Positions 43,252-55,456 of a DNA stretch of 64,000 bases are shown here, in pieces. The DNA is from Fistulifera solaris. Taxonomy: Eukaryota; Bacillariophyta; Bacillariophyceae; Naviculales; Stauroneidaceae. The notes under the pieces are model-generated. The model saw nothing but the letters and a program-made list of their open reading frames with translations. It was not told the DNA's origin and searched no databases. The stretch covers positions 620,001-684,000 of the forward strand of contig AP026164.1 in NCBI GenBank assembly GCA_030295235.1, written 5' to 3'. Every line of letters starts with the position of its first letter. Positions within the stretch are counted from its first letter, which is position 1. The position numbers and the translations under genes were made by a program.

Positions 43252-45568
43252 CTAAACTTCGGAAACATCTGAACTTTCCGCACGGGTCACGTACTTCATT
43301 CCGATTGTTTCGTATGGACTGTTCGCTAGAGGCGTCCGACTGTGTGTGACAGACCATGCACCCGAGGCGATTGATGAGCTCGAGCTCATATTTAGATCGT
43401 TTCTATGTACAGGTAGCTTTTCCAAGAACGAAGAAAGAATGTAAAGGGTGTTGGGCAGCTTGAGCTCCACGGTACCTTCGGTCAATTGTTTGCGAATCGA
43501 GCGAACGAATGCTTTGCACGTCTTCGCCCAGATCTCAAGGGCCATGACACAAGACTTAGTTCTGAATGATGAGCTTCCTTTTTTCTTTTGGTATTGACGT
43601 AGCGCGGTAGTAAGCGCATTCCCACTACGATGATGTGCTTTGACCATTTCATCACCTCGGTAGATGCCGAATCCGGCTAGGAAATCAACTTGCCAAGGAC
43701 GTAGAATGTTTTCAAGCGAAGTTGGCTCTTCAGGATTACGTAGACCGGTTGAGTACTTACCGCACGTACATCCAGTCCCCATCAATGGTAGGAAGAAGTC
43801 GATCAAGTCATCCTTTCCAGCAAACAGTCCGCTCGAACAGAAACATTCGCCGTCCGCAGGAAATCTCGAATCACCAATGCTACCCACTCTGTTGATAACG
43901 ATGTCACGGTGCCACGGTCGTCCGTCTCGCGAAGCACTGCCAATGGCTGACTGCGTAGTATGTACCTTCGAGTGAATGTACCTGGTCCAAGGTGAATCGG
44001 CTGGAGTTTTAATTGGCGAAGGACCAAGACTTTCACACTCCGTTCGGATGTCGGTAAGCTTGCTATCAGCCACGGAATAGTGCTCATCATCGTCAATTTC
44101 TACGTGTGACGGGATAGAACAGTTATCATCGGTGTTGAACGTTTTCGTAACTTTTGTGAGGTTCATAAAATCCGTCGTGTGGCGTTTGCTGCCTTGACTT
44201 GGTTTTACATCCCTCTCTGGACTCGAAAAAACTAATCCACTGCTTTGTCGATCAGCATCCGACATGTTGTGAAGGGTGTTGCGATCGATAGAACGAGGTG
44301 CCGATTTCGACCGCTGGTATTTAGCTCCATTTCTCAACTTTCCCCTATGATCCAAAGGTGACGGGACGAAATCAACCTCAGCATGTGAATTATTAATGCT
44401 ATTTTCTCTCTGGTACTCAAAATGATCTCGGTGTGTCGGTGTGTTTGCGAAAAGTGGCGATTTTGAGCGGGGTAGCGGGTGTACAGCATCGACACTTTCA
44501 AGAACTTGTTGAACGGCAGTTCTAAAGTCACCGCGGCTTCTAGATGCAGATCTTGTTCGACGAATGTTTCGTCCAAGGCCATCCTGACCAGCCTCGGGAG
44601 CCTGGGTTCGAGTTCTTCCCCTCGAACTTGCTCTTGTGTCGCGACGACTCTGAAAGTACTGTTCCCTGATTCTAGATGCTTGACTAACACATGCAGAATC
44701 GTCGTCCGGTTTAATTTTTGACTCAGTTGTACGAACTACCGTTGTATCATGGACCCTTCCACGTGGAAAGCCACCCCCACAGGGGCTAGTGGCTCGTCCT
44801 TCGATGTACTTCGCGATGATCTCAGTGGGGAAAGCTTTCCAGGTGACAAAAAGTGAGCATTTGGCTTGTCATCACTCTTTTCACGCCAGTGCTGGAGAAT
44901 GTTGGCAAAGCTCTTTCTTCCTTCTTGTTTCTTTTGGGTAAGTTGCGAAGGTAGACTCATTCGTCGACGAGCACGCTCGTTGAAGGTGCTCGGGAATGTT
45001 GAGCTTTTTGGAGTGATCAGGGCTGCCATGTTCTGTTCTCGCCGTTCATTCTCCTTCTTTTTGTGCTGCAATTCTTGCTGCTTTCGCAACTCCTCTTGTT
45101 TTTCCTGTTGTTGCTGGTGTACTCTATCTTCGATCCCCCCGATAATGTCTGAAATCAGATGGGATTCAACAAGAAGCGTTGTCTGTGGTATCACCTTTTT
45201 CTCGATCCCATCAAGCCCATTTCTCTCCATATTTCATAGGCCCATTCGTGCGGATCTTCGGTAGTTTGAGGGGCTACAGTCGTTTTGGTTGCGCACAACG
45301 GATTTTGCGATTCCCTAATGCTTTCATGTGCAATGGAAGGAGCAGATTCCATGCACGGTTCTAACAGGAGATCGATATCTCTCAACTGCGCATTGTTCTG
45401 GCTCTTACACGATCGCTGAGGAGATTCCAAGTGTGTTGCGACGCCGTTTTCCTTTTCATTGCCATGGTTCGTGGCAGTTTCTTGCGGTTTGCTATTATTT
45501 AATTTGGCCCCTTCGTGGCCCTTCTTCCCCGAAGCAGTGTTTGGACTTCGATTCCAAAGACGAAGCAT
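43252..45568 (-). CDS. Large conserved-looking protein of unknown function (772 aa)
   Basis: Three frames join through single-base additions at CCC runs 45215-45217 and 44754-44756, which gives exactly 772 codons. The N-terminal half is Ser/Gln/Lys-rich with a coiled region (HQQQQEKQEELRKQQELQ) and SP sites. The C-terminal part looks like a folded domain: a Cys-rich motif FLPLMGTGCTCGKYSTGL, then LENILRPWQVDFLAGFGI, a block HHRSGNALTTALRQYQKKKG, and FRTKSCVMALEIWAKTCKAF. I have an impression that this C-terminal block occurs in other diatom hypothetical proteins, but I could not check. ATG 45568 is the first in frame; the frame opens at a GTG. No targeting signal. Confidence 0.72.
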
Positions 45569-46344
45569 TTGTAACCTCGTCTTATGTGGCACGCTATTAT
45601 GTTTCTTTGTTATTGAAGGGATGTATTTGTTGTTGCTATCAGATGGCGAGGCAAAAAGTGACGACAGAGACAGAGCTCATTCATCTTTATGGAGCACTGA
45701 GCACTAAGAGCTTAAGAGCGAAGGTGCGGACAAAAAAAGTGTCTTACAATTATACGATTACGAATACTTTAATTGCCAAAGGTGTTTTTTCTAGTTTCGT
45801 ACTTACAACTTTCGCGAAGCCGTCTGTCGTAAGAGTAGTAAATCTGAAAGTACTGAGAACTGAGACTCGAAAACAAACACTATTATTTCGAGAAAAGCAA
45901 CGCTCCTCCGCACCAGACTCCACACCTCTGCCGTTAAACTTTATGTTTAGCAGGTAGATGACCATTTCAAGAGTGAAACACGTACCGTACCTAACAATTG
46001 TTATCCAAGCAGGCAGACCGTCAATCATTAACAGCAATTTAGAAAAGCGTTGGCTATGGTTTCATGAACGTTAAGTTTTGAGTTCGATAGTCTCTGTCGA
46101 CAGTCGACAACCATCGATGTAGACAAGGCCGTGAAACATATGGAGTACTATAGAGTGTCTGAAAACTGCAACTGCAATCGTCCATCTCGGGCTAGGGAAC
46201 CACCTCTAGCTGGTACACGGGCTCTCGCAACTGGTTTCTAGCCTGTCGCATCTAGCGATCTAAGCCGTTTTAACTCGAAACGGACGTTGTTCGTAGAGTA
46301 TAGAACGCTTTTAGATCTAATAAAACAGAGTGTCGAAACAACCA
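45569..46344. other. Intergenic, no gene recognised
   Basis: About 775 bp between two minus-strand genes. A plus-strand open frame overlapping here (45328-45957) is largely a shadow of the upstream gene. No RNA gene found. Confidence 0.5.
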
Positions 46345-46914
46345 TCATTCATTATCTGACGTACAATTGTCTGAATTAACTAGGTGCATTGGCCCTTTCG
46401 TTGAAAAAGGAGTCGAATGCATCATCTGACATAGAAGCTGGAAGTCCGGTGTACGTGCGCCTCCAAGAGGCTCAGTATCAAAAAAATCTCCAGACTTCCC
46501 TACACCAGGCGCACTAGTCGTAGATTCTGCAAACAATAGATCCTCCACGACATCTGGTTGGGGAGCTGCTGCTACTGTTGTGGTAGCAGGGGTTTCGGTC
46601 AAAGCAACCGTGTCGATATCCGTCATAACTTTTGTAAGCCGATCATTGACTTCCAAACATTTCATCAGAACAGGCTCCGAAACAAATCCTTGAGCTGCGG
46701 CTTCAACTAACTGGACCATGCGTGGGGAACAAGCCTCTAAGAAACCAATTAACGACATGACAGTTGCGTCCTTTCGAACACTAGGAACAGGATTGCCGCC
46801 TCCTGGTCGCAAAAGACCCTCAATAATATCCATTTTCTCGCAAACGGTATTCAAGTCGCTCATGATTTTGCTATCGATCATGTCTTGCGAGGCGGTAACC
46901 ATCGTGGACGTCAT
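46345..46914 (-). CDS. Putative GAT-domain-like protein
   Basis: A 189-residue frame from ATG 46914. The helical middle (VMSLIGFLEACSPRMVQLVE ... EPVLMKCLEVNDRLTKVMTD) has the spacing and helix pattern of the GAT three-helix bundle of TOM1/GGA-type ubiquitin sorting proteins, followed by an acidic linker with VVEDLLFAES. No VHS domain is seen. In the last 50 codons another frame gives a more natural ending (SMSDDAFDSFFNERANAPS), so a one-base offset near 46400-46480 is likely. The GAT assignment is weak; the protein may be unrelated. Confidence 0.45.
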   Translation of the reverse strand: MTSTMVTASQDMIDSKIMSDLNTVCEKMDIIEGLLRPGGGNPVPSVRKDATVMSLIGFLEACSPRMVQLVEAAAQGFVSEPVLMKCLEVNDRLTKVMTDIDTVALTETPATTTVAAAPQPDVVEDLLFAESTTSAPGVGKSGDFFDTEPLGGARTPDFQLLCQMMHSTPFSTKGPMHLVNSDNCTSDNE

Positions 46915-47450
46915 TGTATGATTTAGTTCCGATGTGGTGAAATTCGGTAGACAGGCGGCGCGAAACGGTAATCGTACTTTGTATGAGTGCGAAGTTTAGC
47001 TTATTTGTCGTCGTTCTGATTAAATAATCTGAAACAGGCGCGAATCGTGTAGGTTTGTTGTTGCTCGCTAAGTGAAAAGACGAAGAGTTACGGTCGAATG
47101 AATGTTTTTATTATTTCCCCTAAAACGCAACGAGGACGTGCGGATCTTTTCGCAATCGTGCAGTTTTTGCTTGTTCATTTTCTCCCTCTAATCCTTGCAG
47201 CGTACCGGTACTCGCATCACTGTGCGGCTAGTACAGTCTGGGAATTACCTTAACCTTAAAGTACATGTGACCTGGTCACAGTCGACAGCTCGCTCGACAA
47301 CCTATTAGGTTCACATAGTTATTTGAAACTAAGCTATTAAAAAATGCTCAACATTTTAGCACAAAATTTTTAAATTAAGATGAGCTCGCACGTAAGTAAA
47401 TCAAATAGCTCCAGTAGGCACAACGTCATCGCTTCTCTACTTAGAGTGTG
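46915..47450. other. Intergenic, no gene recognised
   Basis: About 535 bp between two minus-strand genes; nothing recognised on either strand. Confidence 0.5.
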
Positions 47451-48170
47451 TCATTTGCCTTGCTGCAGAGACTTACATAGCTCCAGCAATTCTTTGGCTT
47501 CTTGGGCTTCTAATGGTGCCCCATCGGATGATTCACACTTTTCTTTTGAAGCTAAAGCGCGCTGACAAATGTCTCGAATCACTCGACACCAGCTCACTGT
47601 CCCTTCAATGTTTGCGTGCATCGCAGAAGGCGGAATCTTGACCATGTAAAGAACAGCCGGACCCGTGGTTTCGTTGTCGTTCTCGTGCACCCAACCTACG
47701 GCTTTCCCTTGGCGACTGGCCAAAACATGAGCACTCCCTGCAGTCCATGATTCCAATATGTGACGTCCATCCTCTTCGCTGCTAGACCCAACAATACCAG
47801 TTCCAATATGTTGTAATTTTCCTCCTAGACGTTCCACGCATATAATTCGATGATTGTTGCCAAATTCGAGTAAAGGTTCCGCTTCGCTCGGCAACGTCCA
47901 TTGCCAAATGGAAAACATAACTGTTTCTTCACCAATCTTGACAGCTTCTTGTCGCACAAGCTGGCGTTCCTGTGTTCGTTTCAAAGACCCCTTGATTCGC
48001 TTAAATCGATCAATCGCTTCCTTGATCTCATTCGGAAGGACAAATCCTCCGGGTTTGACACCGCATTCATCGCAATCACACGCGCCCAAATGGCGATCAC
48101 GTTTCCCCGCAAACGTCATGGACTGCAGAAAAGCGTTTGTCTCCTCTTTTTCATTCTCCTTGGAACTCAT
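47451..48170 (-). CDS. Conserved-looking hypothetical protein with CDCDECG motif
   Basis: 239 residues from ATG 48170. Not recognised. Visible parts: a charged start, a short Cys motif (GACDCDECGVKPGG, residues about 29-42) that could bind a metal, a helical basic stretch (EAIDRFKRIKGSLKRTQERQ), then a beta-rich middle (MFSIWQWTLPSEAEPLLEFG, RIICVERLGGKLQHIGTG) and a helical C-terminus with two Cys. No signal peptide or membrane segment. A clean single frame with good coding appearance. Confidence 0.65.
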   Translation of the reverse strand: MSSKENEKEETNAFLQSMTFAGKRDRHLGACDCDECGVKPGGFVLPNEIKEAIDRFKRIKGSLKRTQERQLVRQEAVKIGEETVMFSIWQWTLPSEAEPLLEFGNNHRIICVERLGGKLQHIGTGIVGSSSEEDGRHILESWTAGSAHVLASRQGKAVGWVHENDNETTGPAVLYMVKIPPSAMHANIEGTVSWCRVIRDICQRALASKEKCESSDGAPLEAQEAKELLELCKSLQQGK

Positions 48171-48628
48171 TGTAGGAAAGGTTTCTAATGGTTAGAACAG
48201 TTAATTTATTCCTGATGATGATTATTACAAGATTCTATTTCAATCATTTGTTCGTTCAGATTTCTGGCTCTCTTTGTTTTTTATTCAAGGTTGACTTAGT
48301 TCATTCATGAGACAGACGTCATTTCATGGAGAGTCATTGTTGTTGTACCAGTACAAGTATGATGATGTCTGTAAACTTATCTCTAGTGGGCGACCTTGTC
48401 TTGACGGGACTCCTCCTCAAGTCATTTTTGGTTGTCTGTATGGCGACCGGTAGGAGGAGTTGCCGTCGTCGTCGGACGCAGCACGAAACAAGCAGCGAGG
48501 CATTTTTTTGTATCCAACGTACTGTACAACGCCAGATCCGACAAGCCGCTTGCGCCGTTGTCATCCGCAGCAACAACAGGCTGTTTGGATGCCCCTGTTG
48601 GTCGTTTTAATTTCATTCTAACTTGAGC
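48171..48628. other. Divergent intergenic region
   Basis: About 458 bp between the hypothetical gene (minus) and the beta-COP gene (plus); probable promoters. No RNA gene seen. Confidence 0.5.
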
Positions 48629-51600
48629 ATGTCGATAACCAATAGTAACGAAAGCTATTGCACATTTACGCTCCCTTCGGATGTGGCGGCAGGAGGCTTG
48701 CCATCGCAGGAGGAAATTGCGAAAGATTTGGAATCCAATGATACGGAGGTACGTTGCATGGCTTTGTTGTCGTCTGCGTATTGCTTATTTGAACGATGTT
48801 GTGCAAGACCTAGTTATTCATAGCCTACCGTTTAAACTGAAATTTAGTAGTAGGAGAGGCGATTAATTGTGGTTCTTTTCGTACCAAAATATTGTGCGGT
48901 GTTGTTGACAGTGCAAATATACTAACACTCGGCTCACAACGCACAGGTCAAGAAGCTTGCGCTGAAGGCCGCTATTATGGCAATGCTAGGCGGTGAAGCG
49001 ATGCCAAGAATCTTGATGCAAGTCATCCGATTTTGCATCAATAGTAGTGACAAGCAACTCAAAAAACTTTGCATGTTGTACTGGGAAGTTGTCCCCAAGT
49101 ACCAAGAACCAACATCGGAAGAGTTGCTTGCTGCTCTTTCCGGTGGTCCTCCTGCTCCTAGGAAAATGCTGCCGGAAATGCTTCTTGTCTGTAACGCCCT
49201 CATGAACGATCTCAACCATCCCAACGAGTACGTCCGTGGTAGTATGTTGCGTTTTCTTTGCAAGGTTAAAGATGAGGAGATTCTAGGTCCTTTGATCCCT
49301 TCGATCAAGGCATGCTTGGAACACCGTCACCCCTACGTGCGCAAGAATGCGGCACTCGCTGTATTTCATGCTCACAAGCTGCACGGAGAGGCGCTCCTAC
49401 CGGACGCTGCGGAAATCATGGCAGCATTCATTCAGGCAGAAACGGACTTAGCCGCTCGTCGAAACGCTTTCCTCATGCTTTTTAACGAATATGAAGACCT
49501 TGCTATTGAATTTTTGGCCAGAAACATGGATAACGTCAGTCAATATGGCGATGGTTTTGCTTTACTTGTCCTGGAGTTGACTCGTCGTGTGTGCCGACGT
49601 GACCCGATGCAAAAGTCTCGGTTTGTGAGGGTTCTCTTCGTCATGTTGTCCTCCACCTCGTCGGCGGTTTCGTATGAGGCTGCATGGACACTGGTTTCGT
49701 TGTCGTCGGCTCCAACTGCGGTCCGTGCGGCGGCATTGACCTATGTGAATCTCCTGAACGGACAAAATGACAACAACGTCAAATTGATTGTCTTGGAACG
49801 CTTGGAAGGACTCAAGAAGAAGCACTCTAAAATATTGCAAGAGCTTCTTATGGATATTCTCCGTGCGCTCAGTAGTCCTAATATTGACATTTGCAAAAGG
49901 TGTTGGATATTGCCATGGACGCTGTTACGGTCCGCAACGTACAAGACGTTGTCACGGTACTGAAACGTGAAGTTACGAAGACCATGGAAGACTCCGACAC
50001 TGACGGAAAGGGATCGGTGTACCGTAACCTTCTTATCCGTTCCATCCATGGTTGTGCTGCTCGATTTCCTCAGGTTGCGGAAAGCGTAGTGCACACTTTG
50101 ATGGACTTCTTGAGTACTGATTCGGGAATGCAAGTTGTTATTTTTGTCCGTGCCATCGTTGAACACTATCCCGATTTGCGCGTTCCACTTCTCAAAAAGC
50201 TCTTAGGATCATTGGAAGATGTTCAGTCGAACCAGGTGCTCTGTGTTTCTCTCTGGATTTTGGGTGAATACAGCGAGACAGTGGAAGGTATTGTCGAAGC
50301 CTTTGATACCATCTCGGAACAAGCTGGATCTCCCCCGTTTGTCTCGCAAGCCAAGGACAAGGATGAGGATGTCAAAGCCTCCGAGCCAAAAATTGTTACG
50401 AAGAATGTGGTCTTGGCGGATGGTACGTACGCGACACAGACGATCTACAGCGAGGCTAAGGCCCCCGTTTTGAGCGATTCGACACCTGCGCTTCGTCGAA
50501 TGCTTGTAAATGGTGATGTTTTCCTTGGAGAAATCCTGGCATCATCCTTGACCAAGCTCTGCTTACGAGCTGAGGATATGCCTCAATTCGACGCAATTAT
50601 GTTGAAAAGATGACCGCCGAAGCTGTTCTCATGATGTGCGGTGTTGTCAAAATGGCCGAGCTTACGGTCACAGCTCAACGCTCGAGCCTCAATGACTGCC
50701 AAGAGCGTATTACAGTGTGCTGTCGTGCTCTATTAGATCCAAAGGCAAAGAATCTGCTCAAGAAGCCTCTGTTGACGGATGGGCGAAAACGTTTCGCGGA
50801 ATTTCTCAAAATCTTGAAAGACAAAGAAGCAAGTGAAGCTAAGACAAAGAAAATGAAAGAAAGCGAGGAAATAATGACACAGGCCGACGATCTAATTCAC
50901 TTCCGTCAGCTACGAAGTATGGCCGTTCAAGGAGGCGATGTTGACTTGGATGACGGTGCTGATTTGGCCCGGGCGACTGGTTACGATAGCGCCGACTCGC
51001 TCTTGAGTTCGGAGTTAAACCACGTTTACCAGTTGAGCGGATTTGCTGATCCTGTTTACTGCGAAGCATTGGTGACTGTTCATGACTACGACATCGTTCT
51101 GGAAATTCTTGTTGTGAACCGCACCGCAAATACCCTTTCTAATCTCACCGTAGAATTGGCGACGATGGGCGATATGAAAATTGTTGAACGTCCTCAATCT
51201 CAATCAATTGGGCCCATGGACCAAATCAACATTCGCGCTTCCATCAAAGTCAGCTCTACAGAAACTGGTCACATCTTCGGTACAATCGTTTACGACGACG
51301 CAGCCACACAAACGAAGTGTTACATCAATCTCAACGACATTCACATGGATATTATGGACTACATTCGACCGGCCACTTGCTCAGACGAAGCTTTTCGCTC
51401 GATGTGGGCTGAATTTGAATGGGAGAACAAGGTCGCTATTTCTACTTCGATCACCTCCCTTTTGGACTTCTTAAACCACATTGTCACGTCGACAAATATG
51501 CGTTGCCTTACGCCACATGATAAAACGGAGAAAGGTAGCTTTTTGGCGGCCAACTTGTATGCAAAGAGGTGAGTTTCACAGTGTTTCTGAACCCCGGATT

Positions 51601-51975
51601 CGTGTTGGATACCAGTTGCTTCTTCAATAGGTCGGCGTCCGTTAATTCCGGGGAATACAAATTGTAGTTCAGGGCGAACGCCGTCAAGGCGCTCTTCTTG
51701 ACTTCTACCCTATTGCAAACACTGGCTATGTTTGCGACTGTCGAGCCAGGGTATCATGCGGTTGAAACATATTCTGACACCCCACTCTCGTTTGATGTAA
51801 CAGTGTGTTCGGGGAAGATGCGCTTGTCAACGTGTCCGTTGAGAAAAAGGATGACAACGATGGGAAATTAGCAGGATACATTCGAATCAGGTCGAAGACA
51901 CAAGGTATTGCTTTGAGCCTCGGCGATAGAATCACGTCGGTTCAACGGGGACTTCCCGAGCCTAACAAGCAGTAA
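48629..51975 (+). CDS. COPB1: Coatomer beta subunit (beta-COP)
   Basis: A subunit of the COPI coat, which drives Golgi-to-ER retrograde vesicles. Three exons: 48629-48748, 48947-51568 and 51804-51975. Joins read [16 protein letters not shown] and [16 protein letters not shown]. The N-terminal adaptin-like HEAT solenoid ([35 protein letters not shown]), middle blocks, and the coatomer beta C-terminus ([38 protein letters not shown]) are all present. Two one-base additions, at the A4 run 49895-49898 and near 50595, restore one frame of 971 residues, close to the usual 950-970. Confidence 0.93.
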
Positions 51976-52036
51976 ATTGCGATTAAGATGGTGCGACATG
52001 GTAGAAAAATAACAATAACGCAATGCGTTTAATCTT

Positions 52037-53065
52037 CTACAAATGAAACTTGCGTCTACTCGTATCCATTTCTTTTCGCTTGTGAAACCATTCATATTCT
52101 CCGTGCATAGTGTCAAAGATCCCTTCCTGCACCCAACGTAATTTGAGCGAGAAACGAGGACCTAGCTCTTGTAGACGAGCTTTTACGGGAGGGCCTTCAT
52201 CCTTTTCGCCTCCTTAGACTTCTTTTTCTTCCTTTTTCTTCTCGTTGAATATGTAACGATGGTGTCGCACAAAAATGTAATCTCGCTGATTGTGAAAAGT
52301 TACGACCTGTCTTCCTTGAAACTGAGCTTGATGCGGGAATAGACTGCCCAATATCCGCCCGACTCGATGCCCTAACCGAGTGCCAAATCCGTGTAAATTT
52401 AGTTCTGGAATATGAGATGTCGCTTTGCCGTGTTTGGGAATGTTTTTGGCGGTCACTACGTTCGATACTTTAAAGAAAGCTGTGGGTCCGGCAAGTCCAG
52501 TATCGTGGTGTTTCTGTAAATGACTGATAGTGAAACCATTGCACACTTTGGACTTTTCCGACAAGACTATGAGATGCGTATAATCTCGATTTATTGCAAA
52601 CTGGCAAATTTCTTTTATCGAGTAGGACTGGCGAGGATAAAATTCAAGATTGGGGATCAACATCTGCAGATCCGCAATGAAGTAAAAGACGTTTTGCGAC
52701 GGGCGAGGACGTGTAGTAATCAATATCTTTGGCTTAACATCGTCGTCAAAGTAGGGGGCAAATTCATCGTCAGCTTCGTCGGCAGCGACTTCGAGATCGT
52801 TCTCAAGGACTGAAGTAGGCTCGACTTCACGTGTGTTGTCGATGGTCTTCGGTACTGGTTTCTGAACGTCTTCACCGAGCTGTTCCTCGCGTATCTTCTT
52901 CTGCTCATCTTTTGCTTTACGTTTCTGCTGCAAATACTTCCCGTACATTTCACTACGTTTGAGTTTGTTGTGAATGTGCGACGGATTCCTGTAAACCAAC
53001 GTTTTGGTTTTCGCCTTGTTGACGGGTTTCTTACCCTTCAACGAGGCATCGGGCTTCTTCTTCAT
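52037..53065 (-). CDS. RPF1: Ribosome production factor 1 (Brix domain)
   Basis: A nucleolar Brix-domain protein needed for 27S pre-rRNA processing and 60S assembly. The N-terminus is basic ([36 protein letters not shown]). The Brix domain follows: [79 protein letters not shown]. The frame meets a TAA after EKKKEEKEV (52214), yet the family C-terminus continues in the same frame to 52037: [18 protein letters not shown] ... [14 protein letters not shown] pair of A-run length changes around 52195-52225 would remove the stop, so I extend the gene to 52037. Confidence 0.88.
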
Positions 53066-53572
53066 GATCGCAACGTTGCTTAAAGACTCTTTGAAACGCT
53101 AGTAATCAAGATTCACGAAAGTGATCTTTAATGACGATTTAACTTCTTGTTCATGATGAGACTAATTTCGTCAAAATCGTTTCTTCTTTGCCTCCATGGT
53201 TGGTGGCGAAGTCTTTTGTCGGACGACGTACGCGACGCGGGATTCGAAATCTCCTCATTCCCTGGGAGACACGGGAACGCACCTCTGCTTGGTACATTTC
53301 TCTACGGGGGCCTACGCGAAAGTACACAATTTCCCGCACCGTCCTGTAATAAGAACAAGGAGTATGACATATTGTGTATGTGAGTAGCACTAGGACAAAG
53401 ACGCCATGAGTAAATGAGCTATGCTACCTAAGGCTACAAAAACGAATACAACATCGTAACAAATATTCTAACTGTAACTATACGGATTCCAAACAAAGAT
53501 ATTGAACAATCACCAAACAAACACTCCACAAGATGACTCAGATTCAATGAGTCAAAGCTTTTTACCCGTTCT
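53066..53572. other. Intergenic, no gene recognised
   Basis: About 500 bp between two minus-strand genes. It should hold the RPF1 promoter and the transporter 3' UTR. Confidence 0.5.
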
Positions 53573-55002
53573 CTAGATCATGTATAGTTCGAAATGGTCC
53601 AAAACTTCAATCCATGCCAATAGAGCTGGCAGCATAAGGATAGTACCCATTGTAACGTTCGCAGCCAGACTGGCTTCGCCAATATCAAACTGCTTTCCAA
53701 GAGAAAATGCTGCAAGCGAAATCGGTAGGGCGGCCACCAGCACAGCGCTTCGAGCATACGTATTGGGCAAGTCATAAACATCCACCAACCCGACCATTAG
53801 CAGCGGAATCAAGACAAGCTTAACGAGCATCGAACCAGCGAGTTCTAACCAGCTAATAGAAATCAAGTCTTTTCCTTGCTGATGCATCCAGACACCCATC
53901 GAAAATAGTGATAGTGGAGATACCATATCTCCCAGCCAGTTGAGTAAAGCGACAAACCATTCAAGACCCTCGACATAGTTTGTATTCGGTTCCTTCTGGT
54001 CGTTCAGAGGACGTAGATACGTCTTTCCAAATGTGGAAAGCGAGATAATGAACCCAATACAAATTCCCCACAAAACAGGATTTCGAATGACGCGTCCTGT
54101 AACCTGAGTCAGGATATCACGACGAGATATCAACTCGAGCCAAAGTGCTAGTCGGCTTTTCGGCGTTTCGAGCTTTGCATCGGATTCCATTTTAATTTCA
54201 GAATGTTCTTCTTCAAGATGCGTCTCTTCATCGACTTTGTTAATTTCATGCGGGGGAGTGGATTCCTTCTCTGCGGTCAGAGCCTCTTCGTCCGTAACTT
54301 CAGGCGCGAAGAGCAACTGACGCTCCAGAACAGAAGCTTCTAAGAAAAAGAGTTGCAGCGGCAACTGAAAAGAAAGCTTGAAATACCAGCCATGAGACCA
54401 AAAAATACAGCCATGGCCGGATCCGGCAGGATCGCGGTCAAAATTGGAACTGAGAAACAGTGAGCGCGGTCGTCAACAAAGATGCAGAGCACAGTAATCG
54501 AGCCACTTACTTCCATGAACGATGGTGGATATCCATGAAAAATTGAGAAACTGAACCGCCACATCACCGAGGCCTTTGCGCTCTCGGAATACTGCAATCA
54601 CTAAGAAGAAGCTCAACAGCAAGCTCGCCACCCGTATCAACAAGAAGACTTTAATAAAGTCCCAGACGAAAGCATCGGAATAGAAGTCTATGCCAACTCC
54701 AATACCATTAATCACGAGAGCAGGCAGCGCCACCTAAAAGACGAATTTTGTCGCATCAACGACAAAGGTGTTGTCAAAAACACCGATCCACGACGAAAGG
54801 GAACCCAAAACGACAGTCCCCACAATCTTTGATGAGCAAGCGAGCGAAACGAGTGAGTGGAAAGGGATGGCAAAGATACGCAACAATAATTCATTTCATG
54901 ACGTACCTGGATGCCGACGTTAACAACAGAAATGTATTTGTAAACCATGATGGATTTTGATTTTTGGCTTTTCTTTAAATAATGAGAAGTCAATCCATCC
55001 AT
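53573..55002 (-). CDS. Auxin efflux carrier (AEC/PIN-like) family membrane transporter
   Basis: A multi-pass carrier of the bile/arsenite/auxin-efflux fold. Three exons: 55002-54907, 54733-54511 and 54449-53573. Joins give NVGIQ-VALPALVINGIG and IVHG-IPILTAILPDPAMAV, the latter matching the family's G-[VI]-P-I-L motif. Then come FFGLMAGISSFLFQLPLQLF (needing one base in the A4 run 54368-54371), a hydrophilic acidic loop (about residues 125-190), and five more hydrophobic segments ending in NVTMGTILMLPALLAWIEVL. Substrate cannot be read; in algae these often sit in the ER or plasma membrane. ATG 54948 is an alternative start. Confidence 0.8.
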
Positions 55003-55456
55003 CACTTTTTTGTGCTTGCATAAAAATAAGGAACCGATTCGCGTTTCAGTCGGGTCGTAAAATTTCTACCAGCAACTTACGTACGCTACGGAACAATTCT
55101 GGTGTTCTGTGTTCTCTGGACATCGGTGTCTGGGTCTGTTCTCATTGCATCAAATCACCAATCACGTGAATCACATCTTTTTTCTTTTAAGCATTCATTG
55201 TTCTGCAAGGTGATGTCATTGTTCCAATGCGAACTCGGCAATCACAGGACATATCACGATGCTCGAGGACGACTCTTCTCTTTCTTTACGGAGCACGAAT
55301 CGAAAAGCAAATTGAATCCTGGTATTCCCTTGAATCGACTCTTCAAAGCGAAACGAACACAACCCATAATCGCAGCAAACGACTCCCACGCTCGTCACAA
55401 ATATCGACAATCCGTAAACATTTCAAAATATATTTTGAAAAGAAACACCAACAACC
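55003..55456. other. Divergent intergenic region
   Basis: About 450 bp between the transporter (minus) and hydrogenase (plus) genes. It holds the hydrogenase promoter; no named motif can be supported. Confidence 0.5.

Noticed and set aside
45328-45957. 209-residue plus-strand open frame
   Set aside because: Overlaps the start of the large unknown gene on the other strand and has no coding-like composition or homology.
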